Of a stretch of DNA of 50,511 nucleotides, positions 1 through 8,136 are shown piece by piece. The stretch covers positions 96,038 to 146,548 of the forward strand of contig CANHQR010000001.1 of the NCBI GenBank assembly GCA_947462815.1. The letters run 5' to 3'. A model generated the notes under the pieces. The model made no database searches. It was not told the origin of the DNA and saw only the letters and a list, made by a program, of their open reading frames with translations. Origin of the DNA: Pseudobdellovibrionaceae bacterium. Lineage in GTDB: Bacteria > Bdellovibrionota > Bdellovibrionia > Bdellovibrionales > JAMPXM01. Positions within the stretch are counted from its first letter, which is position 1. The number at the start of each line of letters is the position of its first letter. The position numbers and the translations under genes were made by a program.

Positions 1-2
1 AA

Positions 3-161
3 TCACCTCGTGAGAAGTTGCTGGGCGAGGATTTTCAGGTTCTTCAGGCCTACAACTATCTCAAGGCTTGGAAGGTGATGAAGAACTTCGGCCAGTCTCC
101 GGCAGGATCTACCTCAGGCTCTCCCTCGCAATCGGGCGACGAAGCGAAGACGGTTCAGTAG
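3..161 (+). CDS. C-terminal end of an unknown protein (partial)
   Basis: An open frame runs from base 3, the first full codon, to a TAG at 159-161 and gives 52 residues. The first half is amphipathic and helix-like (LQAYNYLKAWKVMKNF). The last 20 or so residues are rich in Ser, Gly and Pro and look like a disordered tail. The other two forward frames hit stops early. The start lies outside the window. No family can be named from this fragment. The bias toward G or C at third codon positions matches the neighbouring genes. Confidence 0.55.
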   Translation, partial: SPREKLLGEDFQVLQAYNYLKAWKVMKNFGQSPAGSTSGSPSQSGDEAKTVQ

Positions 162-604
162 GCTTTATAGGTCACGTCGCCCTAATTGATCTCTAAAAGA
201 GCATTCGGGGCAACCTGCGGGGGCGCCATCGGGGCCACAGCCCCGCATTTGCGTTTCGTGTGAACAGTGACAAGAATGGGCACCACCCGCCCTGAAGGGT
301 CCTTGCCTCCTTCATGAATTCGACCACATGAACATTCGAATTCTCGAAATCACTGATCAATTCCGTCTCAACTCAAATTGGGAATTGCGGTCTACGCTTT
401 GCTCGCTCCGGATGCTCTTAAGACGTCATCCGTTATGAGGATTCGGAGTTCTGCCTCTTGAGTCCTTCGGAATGAGAGGAAGAAGCCTCGGGATTTGGAC
501 TCTTTGAGGACAGCGTCTCACTCAGCTGTTGGCGCTCGGCCTGATCCGGAATTCGAGGCAGGCCGTGAGTGAGCAGAGCGTGAACGTTGGCGGTGGAGGG
601 TGAA
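162..604. other. 443-bp spacer with two inverted repeats
   Basis: No convincing gene lies here. Reading frames on the minus strand extend into the next gene and look like shadows of it. Two inverted repeats with related arms are visible: GAATTCG (316-322) with CGAATTC (337-343), and CAATTCC (358-364) with GGAATTG (381-387). They precede the three-gene exported operon, so this is its likely control region. I could not pick a clear -10/-35 pair. Confidence 0.4.
316..387. promoter_or_regulatory. Paired inverted repeats, possible operator
   Basis: Two imperfectly spaced dyads sit side by side. Arms GAATTCG/CGAATTC have a 14-bp spacer and arms CAATTCC/GGAATTG have a 16-bp spacer. All arms contain AATTC or its complement. 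They lie about 220-290 bp before the ATG at 605. They could be binding sites for a dimeric regulator or weak hairpins. They do not resemble a classical Fur box. Function is inferred from position only. Confidence 0.25.
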
Positions 605-2764
605 ATGGAAGAATTGCGACAATCAACTTCGACGACTGCCAAGTTGATGAAGCTTCTGAGTATTCCGTCGAGCTCATCGGGGGCAGACCTCGTCCGGCCG
701 CCTCGCTCCGCTTGGCGCCGAGCCTTGATGAGTTTGGCACTTCTCGCCAGCTTACAGTCGACTGTGGGTCCGTTGTCGACCGCCTTCGCCGAAGACCTTG
801 AGCCCCGACAGGTTCCCAAGACAGGTCCCGTCGATATTCCCCCCGGCATGCATTTGGTGACAGATCGGGCAGGTTTACGCTGGCTCTTGCCAGAAGGCAT
901 GGAGGCGCCGCCAGATCGCGAAGTTGAAATCCGTTACTTTAGGACTCGTGTTCAGCCCGAAGAGAAAGGTCGCATTCGCGGCCAAGTTGTTCTGGACGGT
1001 CCGCTCAGCGCGGAAGATACGGTCGTTACAGGCGATGTCAACGATCGACAAAATCTCATGTCGCGCCTACCTCGCGCTTTTGCCGAGGTCATGCGACTCG
1101 AGAAGGACGCAAATCTTCATGCTCAGACCTCCAATGATCTACGAAGTCTTGGCGTATTTGCGCCGGCAGAATTTACGACGTTTCGTTTGCCGTATATTCC
1201 GATTCCAGAATCACAAATGCAGTTCTCTCACATTTCAAGCTATGCAACTCAAGACACGCAAAGACTTGTGCGCTTTGAGCACAATGGTCAGACCTTTGTT
1301 CGCTTCTTCATCCATCCCAACCACGTCAATGCCTATGCAGATTTGATCCAGCGATATGGAATCGTCTACCACTACCATGCGATGACGACTTCCAGCCCAC
1401 GTTCTCTCATCGTGATGGAGCCTGGAAATTCCGATAAAGTTCATTGGGTGAAGGTCTCGATTCACCGTGAAATTGACGGTTCTGTGCGAATTAACACAGA
1501 TAAAAAAGCCCGCCGTGCGATCATCATGAGCGAGGCGATTCAAGCCGTTCCCCAAGAAGTAATGCGCAGCTATGGCGTTCAGTTCATGCTTGAGCCCGCG
1601 GCTTTCCAGCCGCCCGGGAAGCTGGCGTCGACGATTCACCGCGAGTTGGCTCCCGATCTGTTGAATCCGGCCCGCAACACACGGTGGATCCCTGCCTTCA
1701 TCTTGCAGAATACGGGTGAGCACGCCGTGCCCGGTCTGAACATTCGCGATATGTCGCGCCTTGCGGGTGAGCGTCCGATGGACTTTGTTCGAGAGCGGAT
1801 CATTCGCCCTTTGCTGCGAAGCTATCTGGCGATGGGCATTATGGAGGGTTTGCCGGGCGAGCTTCACACGCAGAACTTTTACTATCAGCTTCGTAAATCG
1901 GGTGATGGATGGTTGCCGACCGGCCAAGTCATGTTCAAGGACAACGACGGTTTCCGTTTCGACACGGAGATGGCGATTCGTCACGGACGCCCCTTGCGAA
2001 ACTTTGCTCATTTCCCCGAGCCCTTTGTATGGGGCAAGTTCTCCAACGCCATCGGCACAGGTGCTGAAGGAGTTCCCTTCCTTGGTAGCTGGTACTACAA
2101 GCTCATTCGAAACGTGAATGGCTTTGAGACCTTGTCTGCTTATTTGTTGCGAGCCGTGAATGAGATCGATCCTCGCTCCAATTTGGATAAAGACGGCATT
2201 CAAAGGCTTTTCGATACGGTCGCCAACGAGGAGGCTTTGAAACTGACGGGACTCTCGACTCCGGCTGAACATATGGGTTTCGGCAAAGACAAGGGACTCA
2301 ACTATGTTTTGAATCGCTGGCGCGCTTACCTGGCGAATACCAATGCACCCGAAGTGACGGGCCGGCTTGCGGAGGCTCAAGATCTACTCGCTCGAGAGTT
2401 TGCTCGATTGCGAGAGGCGGGACGTGTGTCGCCGATGCGAAGAACGCTTTCTCAGAGCACCGTCTACATTCCCTACAAGATGACAGACGGTCAGTTGGTT
2501 ATTGAGGCTCGAACATCCCGAACTACAACCGCGAACCCGGATCCCGTCATTGGCTTTGCGCTCATGGAGCCTGCGGGAGAAAATGCTCAGGTTCGTAGAG
2601 CTTATGATCGCATCACTCCGATCGCCATTCGGCCTCAGCACCCGGGCAGTGTCGAAGAGGTACAGGCACGTGCACGAGGAGCGGCCCCGACGACATCGCA
2701 GCTCCGAGCGGTTCCAGCCGGTCAGCGTTGCGAATTCATCTTCACGCCGGCGGCTGGACTATGA
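605..2764 (+). CDS. Exported IucA/IucC-like (NIS siderophore synthetase-fold) protein
   Basis: This 719-residue protein has a GGAGG Shine-Dalgarno at 595-599, 5 bp before the ATG; TTG 587 and GTG 593 are in-frame alternatives. Near residue 45 comes a signal-like stretch, RR then ALMSLALLASL, ending STAFA before EDLEP, which suggests export. The body carries motifs in the order found in IucA/IucC enzymes: IHPNH, TTSSPRS, WVKVS followed by a KARRAII arginine, GELHTQN, and KDNDGFR in place of the usual RD element. Known NIS synthetases couple citrate-type carboxylates to amines or alcohols with ATP in the cytosol, so an export signal is odd. The stop overlaps the next ATG (ATGA). It may be a divergent enzyme, a pseudo-enzyme or a fold relative. 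The family call is by eye only and the substrate is unknown. Confidence 0.6.
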   Translation: MEELRQSTSTTAKLMKLLSIPSSSSGADLVRPPRSAWRRALMSLALLASLQSTVGPLSTAFAEDLEPRQVPKTGPVDIPPGMHLVTDRAGLRWLLPEGMEAPPDREVEIRYFRTRVQPEEKGRIRGQVVLDGPLSAEDTVVTGDVNDRQNLMSRLPRAFAEVMRLEKDANLHAQTSNDLRSLGVFAPAEFTTFRLPYIPIPESQMQFSHISSYATQDTQRLVRFEHNGQTFVRFFIHPNHVNAYADLIQRYGIVYHYHAMTTSSPRSLIVMEPGNSDKVHWVKVSIHREIDGSVRINTDKKARRAIIMSEAIQAVPQEVMRSYGVQFMLEPAAFQPPGKLASTIHRELAPDLLNPARNTRWIPAFILQNTGEHAVPGLNIRDMSRLAGERPMDFVRERIIRPLLRSYLAMGIMEGLPGELHTQNFYYQLRKSGDGWLPTGQVMFKDNDGFRFDTEMAIRHGRPLRNFAHFPEPFVWGKFSNAIGTGAEGVPFLGSWYYKLIRNVNGFETLSAYLLRAVNEIDPRSNLDKDGIQRLFDTVANEEALKLTGLSTPAEHMGFGKDKGLNYVLNRWRAYLANTNAPEVTGRLAEAQDLLAREFARLREAGRVSPMRRTLSQSTVYIPYKMTDGQLVIEARTSRTTTANPDPVIGFALMEPAGENAQVRRAYDRITPIAIRPQHPGSVEEVQARARGAAPTTSQLRAVPAGQRCEFIFTPAAGL

Positions 2765-3825
2765 ATCCGAGAATCTCGCGTCGTGATTTTCTCGTCGTCG
2801 CTCCAATATGGGGATCGGCTATCCTCCTCGGTTCGACTTGGTCGGCTCGAAGCTGGGCCGCGCTTTGCGAGGACATCTTTCGTGGAAGTCGTGAGGTCCA
2901 TGTTACACCCAGCATGTTGGCCTCACCGGATCGCGTGCGGGTCGCGCAGTCTATGGTTGATCTCGGTCTTTCCCAAACGGCCTATGTGGTGCGGTGGCAG
3001 TCCACTTCGCCGACGGCGCGTGGACCTTTCCCCGAGCGAGGCGAGTTTCTCGTCAGCGGCGTACCCAAAGACAAAATCGAAGCGTGGATGGAAAAAGTCG
3101 GCAGCGAATCCGTCGGCCTGGTGATTAGCGGTTTGCCGGAACGAAACCCGGGCACAGCATCCTTGAGAATCGGCGACCGGTATTTCACATTTAGTGATAT
3201 TCAAAAAGATGAGGCCTCAGATGATGGAAGCTTCATCGCGAAGGTTCGACAGGCCTCATGGGGATACTCGGAGCTCACTCTTCCCATTTCCAAGGCGGAA
3301 CAGCAGCATATTCTCGACTTCATTCTGGCGCGGCAAGAGGGCCGAGTTCTCGCACGTCGAGATCTTCGCGGGGGGCCTCGTGCTGGTCAGCCCATTCGAC
3401 CGAGCTTCGACTCCGAAGCTTTTACGCTCCGAGAGGAAAGTTGCGCCGCAGCCTGTACGAGCTGGTTTGATCCGAAATGGTTGGCACATTACGAAGGCGC
3501 GGAGCCACTGCGCGCGATCGCAGAGCGCTTGAACTTGCGTCCAACTTATATCGCCAAACAAATGCTGTGGGGCCATGTGCGACAACCGGGACCCATTGGG
3601 CTCACAATGTTTGGTATTGATCGAGATCCCAATCAAGTGCGCCTACCGGGACGTGCCGGGGGTCCCCAGTTGATGGCCGATTTCATCCATCAAAACGAGT
3701 GGTTCAAGGTTCGCGGAATGCCAGCGCATGGCTACATTCCCGATCCGCTTCGGGGGCGAACCGGAACTATTCAATCCGAACGAATTCCATTGAATGACTA
3801 TCTTTTGGGTCGAGGTGAACCATGA
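2761..3825 (+). CDS. Tat-exported protein, paralogue of the next gene
   Basis: This 354-residue protein starts at the ATG inside the ATGA overlap with the preceding stop. The N-terminus is a twin-arginine signal: SRRDFLVV, a hydrophobic stretch, then SARSWA before ALCED. The mature part is clearly paralogous to the following protein. Shared blocks include GEFL near residue 95, RGGPRAG.PIRPSFD near 205-220, ESCAxACTS with Cys228 and Cys232, and a late HGYIPDP block. The Cys-x3-Cys pair is the best candidate for an active or metal-binding site. Tat export implies folding, perhaps with a cofactor, before transport. I do not recognise the family. The operon position suggests it works with the IucA/IucC-like protein outside the cytoplasm. 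Confidence 0.75.
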   Translation: MNPRISRRDFLVVAPIWGSAILLGSTWSARSWAALCEDIFRGSREVHVTPSMLASPDRVRVAQSMVDLGLSQTAYVVRWQSTSPTARGPFPERGEFLVSGVPKDKIEAWMEKVGSESVGLVISGLPERNPGTASLRIGDRYFTFSDIQKDEASDDGSFIAKVRQASWGYSELTLPISKAEQQHILDFILARQEGRVLARRDLRGGPRAGQPIRPSFDSEAFTLREESCAAACTSWFDPKWLAHYEGAEPLRAIAERLNLRPTYIAKQMLWGHVRQPGPIGLTMFGIDRDPNQVRLPGRAGGPQLMADFIHQNEWFKVRGMPAHGYIPDPLRGRTGTIQSERIPLNDYLLGRGEP

Positions 3826-4811
3826 ATTGGCGGAAGTGGCAGAGAAGCATAGGGCCAGTCGCCCTCGGGGTGTCGCTCATCAGCAGTGTGTTGGTTTCTC
3901 CGCAGAGCGAGGCCACCTCGCGTCAGTGCGGAGCTCTATTTCGAGGCGAAGTCTTTACGGCTGAAAACACGTCGGCGATCGAAGGCGTTGAGGGGCGTGT
4001 TCGCATGTCGCGCGCCTTGATTCGTGTGGGTCTGGAGGATTTTGCCTACATCGCTAAATGGCGCCTCAAGACAGGAGCTGACGCCGGTCCCTATCCTCGA
4101 CAGGGAGAGTTTCTTTCCGTTGGTGTGACGCGCGAAAAGTTTTCGGGTTGGATGCGTGAGATCGGGGAAAAAACCATCGGTATTGGCTTTGACGGCACGG
4201 CGGCTGACCCGGGAAGTGCGAGCCTTCGAGTGGGCAATCAGCACTATTCTTACTATGGGATTCAGAGCGGCACGGCGCCGACGACGTCAAACTTCGGCCA
4301 TCGAGTTGAAGCGACATTCTATGTGACGCCCGCCGAGATGCGAGCGGTCACCGAATTTCTTGAGGCCCGAGGTCGCGGCGAGATCGTAGCGGCACGGGAT
4401 ATTCGCGGTGGACCACGAGCTGGCGAACCTATTCGTCCCTCGTTCGACTACAACTCAGCAAACCTCGTCCAGGAATCCTGCGCGGGAGCCTGCACGAGTT
4501 TCGCAAGTCCTCTGTGGTTGCAGCATTATGCGGGCGCTCGAATTCTCGAGAACTTACGTGAGCGACTGGCTCTGTATTCTCAACAGGCGGCGCGCGGCAC
4601 GGTTTGGCGCCACGCGAGGGTACCGAATCTCATGGCGATCACGCAGTTTGGCATCGATGCGAACTCAGGAAGCTTCATTGAAACCAATCGCTGGGGAACT
4701 CTGCGAAGTATTCCAATCTATTCACATATCCCAGACCCACCGACGGGCACGAGTTCGGCCCTGACGGCTCGTCGCGTTCCCCTGGCTGACTACATTCAGT
4801 CGCATCGATAA
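3822..4811 (+). CDS. Sec-exported protein, paralogue of the preceding gene
   Basis: This 329-residue protein starts at an ATG overlapping the previous stop by 4 bp. The N-terminus, up to about SEATS, is an ordinary Sec signal without a twin arginine. It shares with the preceding protein GPYPRQGEFL, RGGPRAGEPIRPSFD, QESCAGACTS (Cys220, Cys224), LQHYAGA and HIPDP. The two probably arose by tandem duplication and then adopted different export routes. The stop TAA (4809-4811) abuts the stop of the convergent downstream gene with no spacer. No known family is recognised. The spacing of Cys and later His could suit a hydrolase, but that is speculation. Confidence 0.75.
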   Translation: MNWRKWQRSIGPVALGVSLISSVLVSPQSEATSRQCGALFRGEVFTAENTSAIEGVEGRVRMSRALIRVGLEDFAYIAKWRLKTGADAGPYPRQGEFLSVGVTREKFSGWMREIGEKTIGIGFDGTAADPGSASLRVGNQHYSYYGIQSGTAPTTSNFGHRVEATFYVTPAEMRAVTEFLEARGRGEIVAARDIRGGPRAGEPIRPSFDYNSANLVQESCAGACTSFASPLWLQHYAGARILENLRERLALYSQQAARGTVWRHARVPNLMAITQFGIDANSGSFIETNRWGTLRSIPIYSHIPDPPTGTSSALTARRVPLADYIQSHR

Positions 4812-5726
4812 TTAGGTATCTGCGAGACTGAGTAGGGAACCGACAGAAACTTGTGACGCCGCCTCTCGTATGAGGGGCGGCGTTTCGCGTTGTACGATCG
4901 CTGCTTGCCGTAAACTTGCAAGCGCAGCGGCCTGATCAAAACTTCGTTCGAAGTTCTGCAGGAGTTGTTCGGTCGAAATTTTCAACTCATCGAGGGTGAC
5001 ACCTTGCGACCGCTTTTCCAGTCGAGAACCATCGTTGTGCACGACGAGCGACGTGTGGAAGACCCGAATCTTGTCCCCCAACTCGGGGCTTCGCCATATA
5101 CGGATCGCCCGCTGAATCGCCTCAGCCGGCAACAGATCTATCGCTCGCACTAACAACTGATAGCCGCCGTCGGCATCATCAATCGCACAAGCCCAGTGGT
5201 AGGCGGGCTCGACCGCCGCCAAATCACCACGTGCAACCAGGGGATCACGGTGTCCCTCATCATCCGCCGATTTCCACCGCCATCCGACATGGCTATTGAG
5301 TTGTTGGGGAGGATGCTTGCGGCACTTGCCGTTGTAGACGGCCTCCGGTCCATGAGGTGCGGAGGCCAAGCCTTCCAAAACTTCACGTCGCGAGCATGTA
5401 CAAGGGTAGATGCGGCCCTCCTCGTAGGCCTGTTGCAAGCTCTGTTGATGAATCGGCAATCGCTGGCGTTGCCAAACGATGAGATCCGCTCGCAATCCCA
5501 ATCGCTCCAAATCCTGGTGTTGAGTTTTCCAAAAGTCGGCTTGAGATCGCAGCGGATCTAAGTCCTCAACCCGAACAACCCAGGTCTGACCGAGAAGACG
5601 TGCGAGTTTCTCTGAAATCCAAGCTGTACGAAGGTTGCCGATGTGAAATCGACCGGTCGGTGAAGGGGCAAAGCGAACTCCTTGCAGGAATCGATGAGCG
5701 GATCGATTCGACGACGTGTTCGGCAT
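4812..5726 (-). CDS. gluQ: Glutamyl-Q tRNA(Asp) synthetase
   Basis: This 304-residue protein matches the short GluRS paralogue that attaches glutamate to queuosine in the anticodon of tRNA-Asp. It lacks the anticodon-binding domain of full GluRS. Visible features are RFAPSPTGRFHIGN (the HIGH-type motif) near residue 18, RVEDLDPLR, a zinc site of type CxC (YPCTC) followed by YNGKC, and RLEKRSQG at the KMSKS position, in which the second lysine is kept. A GAGG lies 5-6 bp before the ATG. It follows the ASCH-like lipoprotein gene by 13 bp and is likely co-transcribed with it. No queuosine biosynthesis gene is in this window. Confidence 0.88.
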   Translation of the reverse strand: MPNTSSNRSAHRFLQGVRFAPSPTGRFHIGNLRTAWISEKLARLLGQTWVVRVEDLDPLRSQADFWKTQHQDLERLGLRADLIVWQRQRLPIHQQSLQQAYEEGRIYPCTCSRREVLEGLASAPHGPEAVYNGKCRKHPPQQLNSHVGWRWKSADDEGHRDPLVARGDLAAVEPAYHWACAIDDADGGYQLLVRAIDLLPAEAIQRAIRIWRSPELGDKIRVFHTSLVVHNDGSRLEKRSQGVTLDELKISTEQLLQNFERSFDQAAALASLRQAAIVQRETPPLIREAASQVSVGSLLSLADT

Positions 5727-5739
5727 TTGCGCCTCAATC

Positions 5740-6459
5740 TCAGGGCGCTGGGGGCTGTGAAAGTCGCTGGCGAATGGCGGAATTCAGGTTCGGGAAACGA
5801 TCGAGAAATAAATAGCCAGGCGGAGGACTAAAAGCGGCATCCAACTGTCGCGCTTCCGTCAGCGAAATCCTTTTCTGAAAGGGCGTCATGCTCAGCAATT
5901 TCGTCGCAAATCCCACGGGTCGATCGCCGTAATAGCCCAGCAAAGCATCGGCCGAGGTTCCACTCTCCGTCCAGGTGGTGTTGACGATCTCTGTTGGGGG
6001 GCCACCGAGAGTGTGGCTGATCTCCGCGATCCCAAACAGTTCGCGTGTTGTCGTATTGTAAAACACGATATGCGAAACGGGATCGGCGGGGTGACTTTTG
6101 CGATACTCCCAGGTTTTCGACCCGGAGACCAACCAGTCGATGATAACTTGAGGCACGCTCAAAACGATCGCGCAGAACTGACCGTCGGAACGCCCGGGAA
6201 TGCTCTGCAGGACTCCGGGCTGTGTTAAAGAAACGGGGCCTTGAGTTTCACACACACCGGACATGGCTTTCGGATCGGAGTTGTTCTGGCGAGTTCCAGA
6301 TCCCTCGTTCGGATTGCGACTTTCCTTCAGCGGCGCACAGGCGGTCACACCGACAACCAGTAAGGCCAACAGGCCCTTACGGGCCCGCGAGAACTTGGCG
6401 ATTTGTTTCCATTGGATGCCTGGACCTCGACGGAGGCCCTCCGTACCTTGATGCTGCAT
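5740..6459 (-). CDS. Lipoprotein with ASCH-like domain
   Basis: This is a 239-residue protein from the ATG at 6459, preceded by AGAGGGGG; an in-frame TTG at 6495 is an alternative. After a basic N-region comes GLLALLVVGVTAC, a lipobox with Cys as the lipidated residue. A low-complexity Ser/Asn/Gly linker follows. The C-terminal half resembles ASCH domains: an IIDWLVSGSKTWEYRK block (the GxKxxExR signature), IVFYNTTTRELFGIAEI, then a YYG...GFAT strand. ASCH proteins are typically cytosolic RNA-binding or hydrolase domains, so a lipid-anchored one is unusual. Its gene lies between tig and gluQ on the same strand. Function is unknown. The domain call is by eye, while the lipobox is clear. Confidence 0.65.
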   Translation of the reverse strand: MQHQGTEGLRRGPGIQWKQIAKFSRARKGLLALLVVGVTACAPLKESRNPNEGSGTRQNNSDPKAMSGVCETQGPVSLTQPGVLQSIPGRSDGQFCAIVLSVPQVIIDWLVSGSKTWEYRKSHPADPVSHIVFYNTTTRELFGIAEISHTLGGPPTEIVNTTWTESGTSADALLGYYGDRPVGFATKLLSMTPFQKRISLTEARQLDAAFSPPPGYLFLDRFPNLNSAIRQRLSQPPAP

Positions 6460-6541
6460 ACTGTGGCCCCCTCTGCCATCGCCATGAGCGCTCAAATTTG
6501 AAGATCAAGAATCGAAAACGTCAAACTCAAAACTCGAGAGT

Positions 6542-7870
6542 TCAGTTCGCGTCGGATTCTTTCTCAATTTCCTCGCGCGAAACTTCCTCGAGGTCTGCAA
6601 CAGACGTTAGCCAATCCATGACGCGTTCTTCGGTCAACTGATAGCGCAAGCGTGAACGACGATCCTCTTGGTTATAGAACTCCATCACGCGGGGCAACTC
6701 GATTCCGGTCTGCTGAGCGTACTCTTCGAGTTTCGCGTCCAGATCCTTTTCTGTCGCCTTCAAATTCTTCTCTGTGGCGACGCGGTCAATGAGGAAGCTC
6801 GAGCGAATCATATAGGAAGCGGTTTCGTTGAAGTCCGAGTCCCACTTCGTCTTGTAGTCTTCAAACTGCTCTTGGCTCATGCCTTGCTGGGACATGCGAT
6901 TCTTCAGATCTTCGATCAACGCCTGTTTCTGTTCGTTGAGCAGTGATTTGGGGACCTCGACGGGATTTGCATCGACCAAAGCGCGCACGAGGCGATTTTT
7001 GAGATCGTCCTTGATGCGCTTTTGTTCGCGCTTCTCGTAGTCCTCAGTGATGGCCTTCTTGAGATCTTCAAGAGATTCGTACTTTCCGCCCAAAGACTTC
7101 GCGAACTCGTCGTTCAATTCCGGCAGATCCTTCTTGAGCAATTTTTTGAGAGTGACTTTGAAAGTGACCGGCTTACCGGACAACTCTGCCGCATGATAAC
7201 CGTCGGGGAACTGCAGTTTGATCTCCGATGTCACGCCGACCGTCATACCGATGATGCCCTCTTCAAAGCCCGGAATGAAGCTGTTGGAGCCAAGCTCGAG
7301 CTGATGATCTTCGGCGGCGCCATTGGGAAGTTCGCCCTCCAAGAGGAAGCCCTTGAAATCGATGACGGCAATGTCGCCTTTTTGAGCGGGTCGCTCGATC
7401 AAGAGCGGCGCTGTGCTCGCACGGCTCTGGCGAATGTCTTCCAGAGTCGACTCGACGAAGCCGGGCTTCATGTCGAAGCGCTCGCGTTTCACTTTGAGTT
7501 TTTCGAGTTTTTTGAGCTGGACCTCAGGCCGCACTTCGAATTCAGCGGTGAACTCGAAATCTTTATTCTCATCGAGTGAGTCGAATTCGATGGTCGGGAA
7601 GCTGATCGGCTCAAGCGAGTGTTCGCGCAGGGCCGAGGCGTAGAACTTCTGCACGAGATCATTGACCACGTCTTGCTTCACGCGATCGCCGTACATCGAC
7701 TTGACGGCTTTCATCGGCGCTTTACCTTTGCGGAAGCCCTTAATCGCGACGTGCTTCTGGATCGACTGGAAGGCGGATTCAAAGGCTTTTGAAACTTCAT
7801 TGGCCGGAATCTGAATGTTGAGTTTGCGTTCGAGATTCGAGACTTTCTCCAAAGTGGCTTTCATGGACAT
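6542..7870 (-). CDS. tig: Trigger factor, ribosome-associated chaperone and prolyl isomerase
   Basis: At 442 residues this is the usual length for trigger factor. The ribosome-binding signature GFRKGKAPMKAV lies near residue 45. The central FKBP-type domain holds GDIAVIDFKGF and FIPGFEEGIIGM, and a long helical C-terminal domain follows. It binds nascent chains at the exit tunnel. In-frame ATGs at 7870 and 7864 are both possible; a GGGGA stretch favours either weakly. In many bacteria tig directly precedes clpP-clpX-lon. Here it is on the opposite strand and about 9 kb from clpP. Confidence 0.95.
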   Translation of the reverse strand: MSMKATLEKVSNLERKLNIQIPANEVSKAFESAFQSIQKHVAIKGFRKGKAPMKAVKSMYGDRVKQDVVNDLVQKFYASALREHSLEPISFPTIEFDSLDENKDFEFTAEFEVRPEVQLKKLEKLKVKRERFDMKPGFVESTLEDIRQSRASTAPLLIERPAQKGDIAVIDFKGFLLEGELPNGAAEDHQLELGSNSFIPGFEEGIIGMTVGVTSEIKLQFPDGYHAAELSGKPVTFKVTLKKLLKKDLPELNDEFAKSLGGKYESLEDLKKAITEDYEKREQKRIKDDLKNRLVRALVDANPVEVPKSLLNEQKQALIEDLKNRMSQQGMSQEQFEDYKTKWDSDFNETASYMIRSSFLIDRVATEKNLKATEKDLDAKLEEYAQQTGIELPRVMEFYNQEDRRSRLRYQLTEERVMDWLTSVADLEEVSREEIEKESDAN

Positions 7871-8136
7871 CCCCAGTCGTATGAGTTCACAGGTTCATTT
7901 GAGTCTCCCGTGCTGCCCGAGGTCATAGACGAGAGTCGACCTCGCGCGCCGGGTGAAAAACTGACTGAACCAGAAGCCCCGAAGTGATAGGAAAAAGAGA
8001 CGAATTAAGCAAGGAATCCGGCGGGGAATCGAGAATCAGGCCCGGCGTCGAAACTTCTTCGCAGAGACCGGGTCGATTTTGAGGCCTAAAAAGCCGAGTT
8101 GGACCAGGGTTGAACGCGGCTTGGGGAGATTTGTAC
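7871..8136. other. Divergent promoter region between tig and the ArsA-like operon
   Basis: This 266-bp spacer separates divergently transcribed genes and should hold promoters for both. I see no clear -10/-35 pair or strong dyad. A TTG at 8110 opens the frame of the downstream gene, but the better Shine-Dalgarno (GGGGAG, 8123-8128) serves the TTG at 8137. Confidence 0.3.

Noticed and set aside
1235-2380. A 381-residue open frame on the minus strand opposite the IucA/IucC-like gene
   Set aside because: The plus strand shows family motifs and a good ribosome site, while the minus frame has no recognisable motif and its composition is typical of an antisense shadow in GC-rich DNA.
605-4811. Siderophore biosynthesis cluster
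   Set aside because: There is no amine-precursor enzyme, receptor or transporter, and all three products appear to be exported.
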